Positions 9,433 through 18,675 of a stretch of 64,000 nt of DNA are shown here, one piece after another. Positions within the stretch are counted from its first letter, which is position 1; every line of letters starts with the position of its first letter. The translations under genes were made by a program, and so were the position numbers. Under the pieces are notes generated by a model. The model was not told the DNA's origin. It saw only the letters and a program-made list of their open reading frames with translations, and made no database searches. This DNA is from Labilibaculum sp. GTDB lineage: Bacteria; Bacteroidota; Bacteroidia; Bacteroidales; Marinifilaceae. The stretch covers positions 1 through 64,000 of the forward strand of contig JAEINT010000016.1 in the NCBI GenBank assembly GCA_016342745.1. Direction: 5' to 3'.

Positions 9433-9612
9433 TGTATAAAGTTATGGCGTCTGGCAGGATAAAATAACCCTTTTATGAAATAACAAAACAACACATTCGA
9501 AACGTAATTTAATATTAGTCAAAAGACTGGTAAATGGTTATAAACACGCCTTTAAGTTTTCAAAGATTACGAAAGTTAAGTTAAGAAATTGTGTTGTGTT
9601 AGAATTGGAAGG

Positions 9613-9664
9613 ACAACTCTGAAGTTGTATTTACTTATTGTAAGTAGATGTAATATAGAGTTGT
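9613..9664 (+). promoter_or_regulatory. Leader with two mutually exclusive hairpins
   Basis: ACAACTCT (9613-9620) can pair with AGTTGT (9623-9628) in a tight hairpin, or with AGAGTTGT (9657-9664) in a long one that encloses a nested TACTTA (9632-9637) / TAAGTA (9641-9646) stem. The structure lies 55 bases before the start of the lipoprotein gene. It could be a switchable leader, but this is pattern evidence only. The rest of the 9387-9718 gap is AT-rich with no gene seen. Confidence 0.35.
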
Positions 9665-9718
9665 ATGCATGGTATTAATTTTTAATTAACCCTTTTGATA
9701 ACCAAAAATTAAAATTTT

Positions 9719-11155
9719 ATGAAAAAGTTTTTGAATTCATTTAGATTGGCATTACCAATAGTAGCCATTTTGTTTAGTGGAGTATTTAGCTCTTGTAGTG
9801 ATGATGATAAATTAAGTGATTTAACCGGTTTCCTAAGTTTTGGATTCTCTGATGCAGCATTAGCTGATTATGAGTTTACAATTGGAAGTGATAATGTAAT
9901 AACCAATCAGATTGGATTGCCATATGGCTTTGATGCATCTTCATTAACTCCTGTATTTACTGCTGCACCTTTAGCATCAGTTAGTATAACTGGAGTTGAT
10001 CAAGTATCAGGTACAACGGCTATGGATTTTACAAATGATGTAATGTTCACTGTTGTTGCAGAAGATGGTGATAACTCTATAAATTATACCGTTCGACTAA
10101 ATGTAGCAACTGATTTATCTGCATGGTCAAATTTAGCTCCTGATGCTAAGTTTCCAGACTATACTTCTCTAGTAGGATTTGCTATTGATAATAAGTATTT
10201 CGTTATGGGTGGTAAAAAAGGTGCTTCTGGTTGGGGTGGTCATACTTATGGAATTCATTCATCAACTGATGGAGTTGAATTTGCAGAAGTAACAACTACT
10301 ATTTTTCAAGATTATGGAATGGGCTTTGGTGCTGCTACTGTTAAGCACGGTGATAAGCAATTATTAATTGGTGGTTATACACCATCTGATTATGACGATT
10401 GGAATGCAACTGGTAATGGTAAAGGAGTTAATGTGGTATGGTCATCAACTGATGGTGCAACATGGGAGCAGATTACTGAAACAGAACTTGACGTAAACGG
10501 TAATGATAGTTTAGTAAATACATATTCTATTAGAACAAATGCTGCTGTCGCTAATATGAATGGTGACTTATATCTAGTTGGTGGTTATTCTGTTGCATAT
10601 GGCGCTCCTCAAGGTGCTCTTGGTGATGTATGGAAATCTACTAATGGTGGTGTTAGTTGGACAAATTTAGAAGCTGACTTTGGAGCTGATTTTGTTGCAA
10701 GAGGTAACAGTCAATTAGTGGTTTATAATAATGAATTGTATCTACTAGGTGGTCAGACAGGTTACCCATACACATACAAGAATGATATTTATAAATCAAC
10801 AGATGGTGTAAACTGGACAATGGTAAATGTTGCGACTCCATTTGATGGATGTGCAGGACATTCTTGCTATGTGTACAATGACAGATTCTATTTAATTGGT
10901 GGTAATGTTCCTACTGGTGAATTAGATGGTACTGCAGAACTTACAGCTCCATCAAACGCAACATGGGTATCAGAAGATGCTGGTTTAAATTGGACTAAGG
11001 TAACTGATGGTGCTTTACCAGAAGGATTTGCTGCTCGTGCAGGTCATGCTTTTGTTAAAGATGGAAATACAGTACATATTTTTGGCGGATTGGGTGCTGA
11101 AGAAGACGGAACAGTTAAAGTATTAACTGATTCTTGGAAAGGTACTTTAAATTAA
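9719..11155 (+). CDS. Kelch/Asp-box beta-propeller lipoprotein
   Basis: This 478-residue lipoprotein has a lipobox (SGVFSSC) followed by SDDDK, an acidic stretch like the Bacteroidota surface-export signal. Residues about 30-125 form a beta-sandwich-like region (FTVVAEDGDNSINYTVRLNV) resembling domains in surface proteins. From about 130 to the end there are five Asp-box-like repeats (WSSTDGATWEQIT, WKSTNGGVSWTNL, YKSTDGVNWTMV, and others) interleaved with kelch-like turns (YLVGGY, YLLGGQ, YLIGGN, IFGGLG), indicating a propeller of about five or six blades. No sialidase catalytic residues are evident. By position it may be the surface partner of the SusC at 5955 in place of a SusD, which is inference. 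Confidence 0.82.
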   Translation: MKKFLNSFRLALPIVAILFSGVFSSCSDDDKLSDLTGFLSFGFSDAALADYEFTIGSDNVITNQIGLPYGFDASSLTPVFTAAPLASVSITGVDQVSGTTAMDFTNDVMFTVVAEDGDNSINYTVRLNVATDLSAWSNLAPDAKFPDYTSLVGFAIDNKYFVMGGKKGASGWGGHTYGIHSSTDGVEFAEVTTTIFQDYGMGFGAATVKHGDKQLLIGGYTPSDYDDWNATGNGKGVNVVWSSTDGATWEQITETELDVNGNDSLVNTYSIRTNAAVANMNGDLYLVGGYSVAYGAPQGALGDVWKSTNGGVSWTNLEADFGADFVARGNSQLVVYNNELYLLGGQTGYPYTYKNDIYKSTDGVNWTMVNVATPFDGCAGHSCYVYNDRFYLIGGNVPTGELDGTAELTAPSNATWVSEDAGLNWTKVTDGALPEGFAARAGHAFVKDGNTVHIFGGLGAEEDGTVKVLTDSWKGTLN

Positions 11156-11161
11156 TCTCAC

Positions 11162-11197
11162 AATTAGGAAGTTACTGGCAGGTAACTTCCTAATTTA
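11162..11197 (+). terminator. Perfect 14-bp hairpin terminator
   Basis: AATTAGGAAGTTAC (11162-11175) pairs exactly with GTAACTTCCTAATT (11182-11195) around a six-base loop. It ends the lipoprotein transcript, so the following SusC gene probably has its own promoter in the 50 bases downstream. Confidence 0.75.
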
Positions 11198-11226
11198 TTC
11201 TCTTACAAGTATTTCAAATTTCAATA

Positions 11227-11238
11227 ACATGTAGTAAA
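11227..11238 (+). promoter_or_regulatory. Third copy of ACATGTAGTAAA
   Basis: This 12-base motif is identical to the one at 5887-5898 and lies 10 bases before the ATG of the SusC gene at 11249. Its recurrence before both SusC genes suggests a shared control element, possibly read by the ECF sigma factor at 4143. Confidence 0.35.
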
Positions 11239-11248
11239 AATCAATATA

Positions 11249-14200
11249 ATGAATAAAATACTTATTGCCCTTTTTTCAATATTACTTGTGTTTTCATCAT
11301 TGGGAGTGCAGTCCCAAAATGTGAAAGCATTGGAATTAAAGAAAATCAAAATTACGGGTACATTAAAATGTTCTGAAGATAACCATCCTGTAGTGGGAGC
11401 TACAGTTATTGTTAAAGGCACAACCAATGGTGTTGCTGCTGATTTTGATGGTAACTTTACAATTATTGCAAACAAAGGTGATGTTCTAATGATTTCTTCA
11501 ATAGGGTATACATCAAAAGAAATTAATATTAACACGCAAACACATTACGACCTGAATCTTGAGCCTGACAGAATATCTCTTACAGAGGTTGCTGTTATAG
11601 GATATGGAACTCAGGAAAGACGAGATTTAACCGGTTCTGTATCATCTGTAAATATTGCACAAATTGATCAAGTTTCTTTAAGTGTTGATAATGCCCTTAC
11701 AGGGCAGATTGCTGGTGTTCAAGTGAGCTCATCAAGTGGAACACCAGGAAGTGCAACAGCAATTACAATTAGAGGTATTACCTCTCTTTCTGCAGATAAT
11801 AATCCGCTCTATATTATTGATGGGGTGCCAGTCTATGGTGTTGGGGCAGGAGCTTCTACTTCATTTCAATCTGGCTCTGTTGCAGCAATGTCTATTGGTG
11901 GAAATAGTGCATCGGGTTCAATTGGTGCAACTTCCGAATTCGAAAGAAATCCATTAGCAAATTTAAATATGGATGATATTGAATCTATCGAGGTTTTAAA
12001 AGATGCTTATGCAACTGCAATTTATGGTTCTCGAGGTGCTTCAGGGGTAATTTTAATTACAACGAAAAAGGGAGAGAAAGGAAAGCCAAAAGTAAACCTA
12101 AATATTTCTACTTCCATTGCAAACCCAATAGATGTTCCTGATGTATTGAGTGGGGATCAGTATGTAGGATTTTACAATGATTACTATAAGGAATATAGTA
12201 ATGAGGATAATTTTTTTTCCAAAGGGGTAAATACGGATTGGTTTGATGCGGCAACTCGAACTGCGATTACCAATACGATATCAGCAACTGTTTCTGCGGG
12301 AACAGATAAGAGTACCTATTTTCTATCTCTATCTCATCTTGATCAGGATTCATATGTAATTAACAATGACTTTAAGCGTTATTCTGCACGTATTAATTAC
12401 GAGTATAAGTCAAGCGAAAAATTTCGTTTTGGGAATAATATAACCTTAAGTTATACAGATAATCAATCATTAAATTCGGGTAATGTTTACCGTAATTCTT
12501 TATTGGCTTCACCGCACACTCCAATTAAAGATGCGAATGGTGATTATGCCTTTGTACAAAGTAATCGTGATTGGTTTAATCCAATTGCAAAAGCAAAGGA
12601 AGATGTCAATTTTGTTAAGGATAAGCGAGTTATCGGTAATTTATATGCAGAATATAAGGCATTGTCATGGTTAACTCTTAGATCTGAAGTTGGTATCGAT
12701 TTAATGTCTTCAAAATCATATAATAGAAATAAAGAATACAAAGGATTCGATTCTAGTGGTGATGAAATACAACTAACTGATGGTAGTGCAAGTCAATCTA
12801 ATATTAATAACCTAAAATTAGTACTTAATAATACTGCTTCAATTTATAAAGAATTTGGAGAGCATGTTTTTACTGGTGTTTTAGGGCAAAGTTTTGAAAC
12901 ATCTCAGGAAGACTACGTGAGAATTGCTGGTCGAGAATTTCCTACAAATGATGTATTAAGTATCGGTTCTGCTAATAGTTCTCGTGTAGATGATGCCGTA
13001 CTTAGAGAGTGGGCTATGGTATCATTTTTTGGAAGGTTAAATTATCGATGGAAAGATAAATATTTGGCAGGAGTTACCTATCGTATCGACGGTTCTTCAA
13101 GGTTCAATAAAAATGAGCGATACGTTGGTTTTCCATCATTTTCTGCTGGGTGGATTCTTTCAGAAGAGAACTTTATGGAAGCTTACACATGGGTTGATTT
13201 ATTAAAACTTCGTGGTAGTTTAGGATTCTCAGGTATTTCTGGTTCTGGCGGTTATTATGGGCACCAAGGTCAATACATATCTAAAAAAGATGCTAAAATT
13301 TATGGGAATGCAAATATTTTAGAAGTGCAACAGGCAAATAACCCTGATTTAAAATGGGAAAAAACGCATACCATTGATATTGGTTTAGATCTATCATTGT
13401 TTAGTTCAAAAATAGGCTTAACAGTAGATTATTACAATAAGAAGAGTGTTGATATGTTGATTTCTTCCAGCGTACCATATTATTCTGGTTATTCTACTCA
13501 GAAGCAGAATTTGGTAGATATGGAAAATAAAGGAATTGAAGTGTCAATTAATACCGTGAATTTTGATGGCGAATTTAAGTGGTCATCTAATTTAAATATT
13601 GCTAAGAATACCAATAAAATTACAAAGCTAAATTTGGCCGGATATGTAGCCGGTGGCGCAGAAATTGGTTATGCATATTATCAAGTTGGACAATCGGCAT
13701 CAGCCTGGTTTTTATATGATTGGCATGGAGTTGATCCATTAACGGGTAATCCTTTATGGAAATATTCTGATGGTAGTATTTCAACTACACCTCCAGCTTC
13801 AATAAATAATGCAGAAGCTTACGATAACAAATTTGTAAAGGGTGATAGGTTACCTGAATTTACTGGAGGTTTTACAAATATTTTCACATACAAAAATTTT
13901 GAAATCAATACACTTTTAAGTTTTTCATATGGTGGGAAAATAATGAATGGAACACGTGCTGAATTGTTGACTTATACAGACGATAAGAACAGAAACTTGA
14001 GTACTGAGGTTTTGGATGAATGGATTATTGCAGGACATAAAACAGATATTCCTAAAAAAGTGAATAAATCAACACCGAAAAAGATTGTTGGAGGAATAGA
14101 TTATACCGTTAGTAGACAGTCTGATCGCTTTTTGGAAGATGGTTCTTTTGTGCGCTTGAAAAATATTTCATTAACTTATCGCTTTAATAAAGAATTAATT

Positions 14201-14386
14201 CGAAAGCTAGGTTTAAATAGCCTTTCAATATATGCTAAAGGATCCAATTTGCTAACTTGGACGAAGTATTCTGGACCAGATCCAGAGGTTAGTGCATTTG
14301 GTTCATCTGCTGTTTATGCAGGTAATGATGAATTAACAATCCCTCAGCAAAAAGCAATTCAATTTGGGGTTAAAATTGGATTATAA
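11249..14386 (+). CDS. SusC/RagA-type TonB-dependent receptor
   Basis: This 1045-residue transporter has a signal peptide (LLVFSSLGVQSQ), a carboxypeptidase-D-like domain at about 33-110 (ITGTLKCSEDNHPVVGATVIV), a plug at about 120-275 (NNPLYIIDGVPVYG, AIYGSRGASGVILITTKKG) and a full beta-barrel. Unlike the SusC at 5955 it lacks an STN domain. It is followed 72 bases later by its SusD partner, giving a standard SusCD uptake pair for a large ligand. No glycoside hydrolase lies beside it; the next genes encode exported thioredoxin-fold proteins, so a peptide or protein ligand is at least as likely as a glycan. The ligand assignment is inference. Confidence 0.94.
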   Translation: MNKILIALFSILLVFSSLGVQSQNVKALELKKIKITGTLKCSEDNHPVVGATVIVKGTTNGVAADFDGNFTIIANKGDVLMISSIGYTSKEININTQTHYDLNLEPDRISLTEVAVIGYGTQERRDLTGSVSSVNIAQIDQVSLSVDNALTGQIAGVQVSSSSGTPGSATAITIRGITSLSADNNPLYIIDGVPVYGVGAGASTSFQSGSVAAMSIGGNSASGSIGATSEFERNPLANLNMDDIESIEVLKDAYATAIYGSRGASGVILITTKKGEKGKPKVNLNISTSIANPIDVPDVLSGDQYVGFYNDYYKEYSNEDNFFSKGVNTDWFDAATRTAITNTISATVSAGTDKSTYFLSLSHLDQDSYVINNDFKRYSARINYEYKSSEKFRFGNNITLSYTDNQSLNSGNVYRNSLLASPHTPIKDANGDYAFVQSNRDWFNPIAKAKEDVNFVKDKRVIGNLYAEYKALSWLTLRSEVGIDLMSSKSYNRNKEYKGFDSSGDEIQLTDGSASQSNINNLKLVLNNTASIYKEFGEHVFTGVLGQSFETSQEDYVRIAGREFPTNDVLSIGSANSSRVDDAVLREWAMVSFFGRLNYRWKDKYLAGVTYRIDGSSRFNKNERYVGFPSFSAGWILSEENFMEAYTWVDLLKLRGSLGFSGISGSGGYYGHQGQYISKKDAKIYGNANILEVQQANNPDLKWEKTHTIDIGLDLSLFSSKIGLTVDYYNKKSVDMLISSSVPYYSGYSTQKQNLVDMENKGIEVSINTVNFDGEFKWSSNLNIAKNTNKITKLNLAGYVAGGAEIGYAYYQVGQSASAWFLYDWHGVDPLTGNPLWKYSDGSISTTPPASINNAEAYDNKFVKGDRLPEFTGGFTNIFTYKNFEINTLLSFSYGGKIMNGTRAELLTYTDDKNRNLSTEVLDEWIIAGHKTDIPKKVNKSTPKKIVGGIDYTVSRQSDRFLEDGSFVRLKNISLTYRFNKELIRKLGLNSLSIYAKGSNLLTWTKYSGPDPEVSAFGSSAVYAGNDELTIPQQKAIQFGVKIGL

Positions 14387-14430
14387 AAGTATTTGAATGT
14401 TTTATTAGTAATGATTCCTGATACATTAAT

Positions 14431-14448
14431 TTAGTATCAAGATACTAA
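14431..14448 (+). other. Tight hairpin just ahead of the SusD start codon
   Basis: TTAGTATC (14431-14438) and GATACTAA (14441-14448) pair perfectly around a two-base gap and end 10 bases before the SusD ATG at 14459. It could affect SusC/SusD message stability or SusD translation. A two-base loop would force opening of the top pair. Confidence 0.4.
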
Positions 14449-14458
14449 TCTTCAAAAA

Positions 14459-15907
14459 ATGAAAAATAAAATAATTAATATATACAGTTTAGTTTTATTT
14501 ATGATTCTTGGAGGACTATCATCTTGTGATAAACAACTTGATTTGGCTCCTGAAGATACGACTGTTGAATCTGAAGTTTTTCAGACTGCTAATTCAGCAG
14601 AATCGGCTTTAATGGATGTATACAATAAAACTTACGAAGCAAATAAAAGTACGGCATACACCATTGGTGATATGACGACTACAGTTGTTGAAGTAACAAG
14701 TTCATTTGCTAAAACTTTAACTTCAGGTGGTTTATTAACAGATGATTATACTCCAGAAAACATTTGGTCGGAGACATATTCAGCGATTAATGTTGCCAAT
14801 GTCATCATCAAATCAGTTCCTGAATTAGGTGCTTACAATGAGGATATTGAAAAGCAACATGTCGCAGAAGCCAAATTTTTAAGAGCTTATAATTACATGA
14901 GTTTATTAAAATTATTTGGAGATGGAGCACTTCAAGGGCAAATGGATGGTTTAGGTTTACCTTTACAATTAGAGCCTTACGCGGGAACAGAATTTGTTTC
15001 AAATAATGCGCTAATTCGATCAAGTAACAATGATGTTTATACTCAAATTTTGAAAGATTTGACAGAAGCATTGCCTGATTTAAATGTTGATTACAATACA
15101 GATTTGGATACTAGGTCTCGTGCTACTCAAGGAAGTGTACATGCATTACTTTCAAGGATTTACTTGTATATGGGGAATTATGACAAGGCAGCTGAAGAAT
15201 CTGCCTATTTGATTGATAATTCAACTTACCTATTAGCAGTAAACCTACGTTCAGTTTTTCCGTTTACGGAAGGAGTTGATGAAGAATTGGATAAAGAATT
15301 TATTTATGCGATTCCTCTAACTTATAATGGTGGAAATCATCAATATGGGACTCATTTTTTCTCTTATTATTCAAAATCTTCTGGTTATGCTTCCGATGAT
15401 TATTTAGCGAAGTTTTCTGATACGGATCAAAGAAGCACAGAGCTAATTTGGAAGGGGAATCCTTTGTCAAGCTATAATGCAGGTAAGCTGACGACTAATA
15501 AATTTAATCAGAATTACGGGCGTGATAACATTCCGATGATTCGTCTATCCGAAATGTATTTGACACGTGCAGAAGCTCTAGCAAGAACTGAAGGTAAGGT
15601 CCAAGAAGCTGTAGATTTATTGAATGCAATTGCTAGTCGTGCAGATGGATTATTTGTGGATTATAGTCTTTCTGATTTTGCGACTGCAAATGATCTTATT
15701 GATCGTATTCTTGTAGAACGTGAAAAGGAATTAGCTTTTGAAGGTCTACATCGTTATGATATTATTAGAACAGGAAGAAAACTTCAGTTTAAAAACACAG
15801 ATGGTGTATTTGAAGATGTTCCTCAAGGGCGTTATGCATTACCTATACCTAAACGAGAAATTGATATTACAAAAGGTAGCCTTGTTCAAAATCCTGGTTA
15901 TTTATAA
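14459..15907 (+). CDS. SusD/RagB-family nutrient-binding lipoprotein
   Basis: The 482-residue lipoprotein has a lipobox (LGGLSSC) and the SusD architecture: an N-terminal helical region (VFQTANSAESALMDVYNKTY), TPR-like helices in the middle (LRAYNYMSLLKLFG, ALLSRIYLYMGNYDKAAEES) and the conserved C-terminal block (RLSEMYLTRAEALAR, ILVEREKELAFEGLHRYDIIRTG, and YALPIPKREIDI near the end). It would cap the SusC at 11249 and bind the ligand at the cell surface. The final residues NPGY are the usual SusD ending. A long imperfect hairpin separates it from the thioredoxin-fold gene downstream. Confidence 0.94.
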   Translation: MKNKIINIYSLVLFMILGGLSSCDKQLDLAPEDTTVESEVFQTANSAESALMDVYNKTYEANKSTAYTIGDMTTTVVEVTSSFAKTLTSGGLLTDDYTPENIWSETYSAINVANVIIKSVPELGAYNEDIEKQHVAEAKFLRAYNYMSLLKLFGDGALQGQMDGLGLPLQLEPYAGTEFVSNNALIRSSNNDVYTQILKDLTEALPDLNVDYNTDLDTRSRATQGSVHALLSRIYLYMGNYDKAAEESAYLIDNSTYLLAVNLRSVFPFTEGVDEELDKEFIYAIPLTYNGGNHQYGTHFFSYYSKSSGYASDDYLAKFSDTDQRSTELIWKGNPLSSYNAGKLTTNKFNQNYGRDNIPMIRLSEMYLTRAEALARTEGKVQEAVDLLNAIASRADGLFVDYSLSDFATANDLIDRILVEREKELAFEGLHRYDIIRTGRKLQFKNTDGVFEDVPQGRYALPIPKREIDITKGSLVQNPGYL

Positions 15908-15944
15908 TCTCTAACTCAGTTTTCTTGATAAAAATTTAAGTTCT

Positions 15945-15993
15945 GTATTTGGAAAATACTGGTCATGATTAATGACTAGTGTTTTTCAAATAC
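15945..15993 (+). terminator. Long imperfect hairpin after SusD
   Basis: GTATTTGGAAAATACTGGTCAT (15945-15966) pairs along most of its length with the strand ending CAAATAC at 15993, with a few mismatches. There is no clear T-run, so it may be a partial terminator or a 3' stabiliser rather than a full stop between SusD and the thioredoxin-fold genes. Confidence 0.5.
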
Positions 15994-16023
15994 AAATAGA
16001 ATTCTACACTCAAAATTTCTCAG

Positions 16024-17178
16024 ATGAAAATATTTATAACAAAGCTTGTTTTGTTATCTATCTTGATGATTGCTTGTTCTCTAGGACATGCAGAACTTCA
16101 GTTAGATAAAAATAATGATTCGGGTATTCAATTCGAACATGCCACATGGCAAGAGATACTTTTGAAGGCTAAAAATGAAAATAAGCTTATTTTTATCGAT
16201 GCATACACTACCTGGTGTGGTCCTTGCAAAATGATGGCTAAAAATGTCTTTACTGATACAGATGTAGGTTCTCTTTTTAATCAGAATTTTGTGAATGTAA
16301 AGCTTGATATGGAAAAAGAACCTGGTTTGAGCTTAAAATCAAAATTGAATGTTACTGCATATCCAACTTTAATTTTTATTGATGCGAATGAAAATATTGA
16401 GCATAAAGCTGTAGGAGCATTAAATAAACTAGAATTTTTAAATTTTGCGAATACTACTTTAAAAGGTGAAGTAAATCTTTCGGATTACAATACAATATAT
16501 GAAAGAGAAGGAGTATCAAGCTATGAATTCTTAGTAGACTATCTTAAGGTTCTTGAATCTGCTGGTGAAAAAACGAAGCTTAAGAGTGTTGCCGAGAAAT
16601 ACCTTAATGATTTGAATTCTGAGAAATTGCTAGATCAAAAGAATTGGGGTTTGCTAAATAAATATATCCATTCAATAGATAATAAGGCTTTTCAGTATTT
16701 ATTAAAGCAGCGAGTAGAATTTGAAACTCAATTTGGAGCAAAAATAGTAGGAGAGAAAATCTACTATACATTTTTACGTCAAGGAAATCAGCTTTGTGAT
16801 AAATTGGAGTCAGGAAAGTATCATTTAAATGCTAAACGGAAATCACAATTCGTTGCTGATTTGGAGAAATTCAATATTAAAGAAAGGGCACAGATATTGG
16901 CTTATTCAAATATTTCAACCGCAAGAACTCTTGAAAATTGGCAGAAGTTTGTTTCTGATGTATCAAAACACTTGGGAGATGGCTTAATTGATAAGGGAGT
17001 TATGTCCTTGTATAATTATGCGTTACCAATCGATAGAGCAACCAATGATAAAAAGCTTCGAGCAGAGGCTGCTAAATGGTGTGATATGGGTTTGGAAACA
17101 GTTGATGTAGATGCAGGTTTTAAGAATGCATTTATGAAACTGAAGGAGAATTTACTTAAGGAATCAAATAAAATGTGA
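16024..17178 (+). CDS. Exported thioredoxin-fold protein with helical C-terminal extension
   Basis: This 384-residue protein starts with a signal sequence (LLSILMIACSLGHA) that could be cleaved by signal peptidase I or lipidated at Cys18. A thioredoxin domain lies at about 38-145 with active site WCGPC (CGPC at 65-68) and the cis-Pro region VTAYPTLIF. Residues about 150-380 form a helical domain without a recognised family. It resembles its neighbour at 17385, which has the same plan, so the two are likely paralogues. It probably acts as a periplasmic disulfide reductase fed by DsbD. It follows the SusD gene by 116 bases. Confidence 0.85.
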   Translation: MKIFITKLVLLSILMIACSLGHAELQLDKNNDSGIQFEHATWQEILLKAKNENKLIFIDAYTTWCGPCKMMAKNVFTDTDVGSLFNQNFVNVKLDMEKEPGLSLKSKLNVTAYPTLIFIDANENIEHKAVGALNKLEFLNFANTTLKGEVNLSDYNTIYEREGVSSYEFLVDYLKVLESAGEKTKLKSVAEKYLNDLNSEKLLDQKNWGLLNKYIHSIDNKAFQYLLKQRVEFETQFGAKIVGEKIYYTFLRQGNQLCDKLESGKYHLNAKRKSQFVADLEKFNIKERAQILAYSNISTARTLENWQKFVSDVSKHLGDGLIDKGVMSLYNYALPIDRATNDKKLRAEAAKWCDMGLETVDVDAGFKNAFMKLKENLLKESNKM

Positions 17179-17384
17179 TGTAAAGTAAATAATTAACATT
17201 TTTTAATTAGTGAACATTCAATTTTTATTGGTCATACTACTAAAGGTGCAAAGTCACGAGAACAAAAATCTATTAGGAATATTATTTTTTAACTAAATAA
17301 TAATTGTCGATTCGGAACTTAATTTACAAAACAGATGGCAGTCTGTCTCGATATCGATAATTGAATACATATTAAAATATAGAC

Positions 17385-18638
17385 ATGAGGAATTTACTAA
17401 AAATGGGCTTATTAGCTCTATGTGCACTATTTATTTCAACATCAGTTCTGGCTCAGAATCGTTCAGTAGAGTTTGAGCATGCGAAATGGAAGAAAGTAGT
17501 AAAGAAGGCCAAAAAGGAAAATAAACTAATCTTTGTCGATTGTTATACTTCTTGGTGTGGACCTTGTAAAATGATGGCAAAAGATGTTTTTACTCAGGAT
17601 CATGTTGCTGATTATTTCAATAGCAATTTTGTTAATTACAAAATTGATATGGAAAAAGGAGAAGGTCCTGAGTTAAAGCCAGGATGGAAAATTAATGCCT
17701 ATCCAACCTTTTTAGTTATTAATTCAGATGGAGAAGTAATTCACCGTGTTGTTGGAGCTTTCGGAGCTGATGAATTTATAAATTACATTAAAGATGCACA
17801 AACAGAGGATAAGAATTTTGCAGCTTTAGCTAAGGCATACGATGCAGGAAAACGGGATGGCGAATTCATGTTTAACTATTTACGTACTCTTCGATTGGCA
17901 AATCTAGATAAGGAAGAAGCTAGAAAAGCGAATAAGTATATTTCAAGCTTAAAAAAGGAAGACCTTTTAAAAAAGGAGAACTGGAATATTATTAAGTATT
18001 TTATGAAGGAGCCGCTAACGGATGAGTTTCGCTTTGTTGTTAAGAACAAGTGCAAGTTGGCAGAATTAGTAGGGGAAAAGGAAATTGAAACGAAAATCTA
18101 CAATACTTACAACAAGAAAATTGAATCATATGCATATTTCTATCCTGGAAAAGGAAGAGTATATGACAAAGAAGGTTTTGATACGTTGATTGAGGATTTA
18201 CAAAATTCTAATTTTTCAAAAGCTCAAGAATTAATCGCTGTTGCATTAAAAAATGAATATTCTCGTCAGAATGAATGGGATAAGTATGCATTTGTGGTTG
18301 ATGCAGCTATGGACTTCGCATTGCTGAAGCAGTATGAGAATGAAATGAGATATTTTGACTCTGCAGCTTCTATGATTGCAAAGGCGTCAACCGATAAAGC
18401 TATGTTGCAAAGAGCGCTTCGTTGGGCAAGTTATGCATCAGAAAAAGAGGAAAGAGTTGAGCACAAGTCTGGTTATTTAGCTACTAAAGCGAATTTATTA
18501 GAATTGGTAGGAAATGCAGAGGATGCAAAAACGGCTAAAATTGAATCAGAAAAGGCTGATAAAGCCGCAGAAAAAGCGGGGACAAAAATAATTTCAATCC
18601 CTGCATTTAAGATGGGATCAATGAAAAAAGCCAAGTAA
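17385..18638 (+). CDS. Exported thioredoxin-fold protein (paralogue of the preceding gene)
   Basis: The 417-residue protein has a signal peptide ending near residue 23 (STSVLAQ), a thioredoxin domain at about 28-135 with CGPC at 58-61 and cis-Pro motif INAYPTFLV, and a long helical, Lys- and Ala-rich C-terminal region. Its start FEHAKWKKVVKKAKKENKLIFVD closely parallels FEHATWQEILLKAKNENKLIFID of the preceding protein. The long C-terminal region is more than twice the size of the thioredoxin domain and may hold the partner-binding surface. The 206-base gap upstream contains only a short CAGA/TCTG hairpin near 17330 and no clear promoter. The TlpA-like gene follows by 37 bases. Confidence 0.85.
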   Translation: MRNLLKMGLLALCALFISTSVLAQNRSVEFEHAKWKKVVKKAKKENKLIFVDCYTSWCGPCKMMAKDVFTQDHVADYFNSNFVNYKIDMEKGEGPELKPGWKINAYPTFLVINSDGEVIHRVVGAFGADEFINYIKDAQTEDKNFAALAKAYDAGKRDGEFMFNYLRTLRLANLDKEEARKANKYISSLKKEDLLKKENWNIIKYFMKEPLTDEFRFVVKNKCKLAELVGEKEIETKIYNTYNKKIESYAYFYPGKGRVYDKEGFDTLIEDLQNSNFSKAQELIAVALKNEYSRQNEWDKYAFVVDAAMDFALLKQYENEMRYFDSAASMIAKASTDKAMLQRALRWASYASEKEERVEHKSGYLATKANLLELVGNAEDAKTAKIESEKADKAAEKAGTKIISIPAFKMGSMKKAK

Positions 18639-18675
18639 TAATTTACTGATACGATGAACTTATAAAATTTAAATA

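Noticed and set aside
9719-11155. Sialidase assignment for the propeller lipoprotein
   Set aside because: The Asp-box repeats are structural; the arginine triad and catalytic Tyr/Glu/Asp of sialidases are not evident.
11221-11535. Minus-strand frame opposite the start of the SusC gene at 11249
   Set aside because: It is a shadow of the plus-strand SusC reading frame, with no family features or promoter; the same applies to the other minus-strand frames inside the SusC, protease and DsbD genes.
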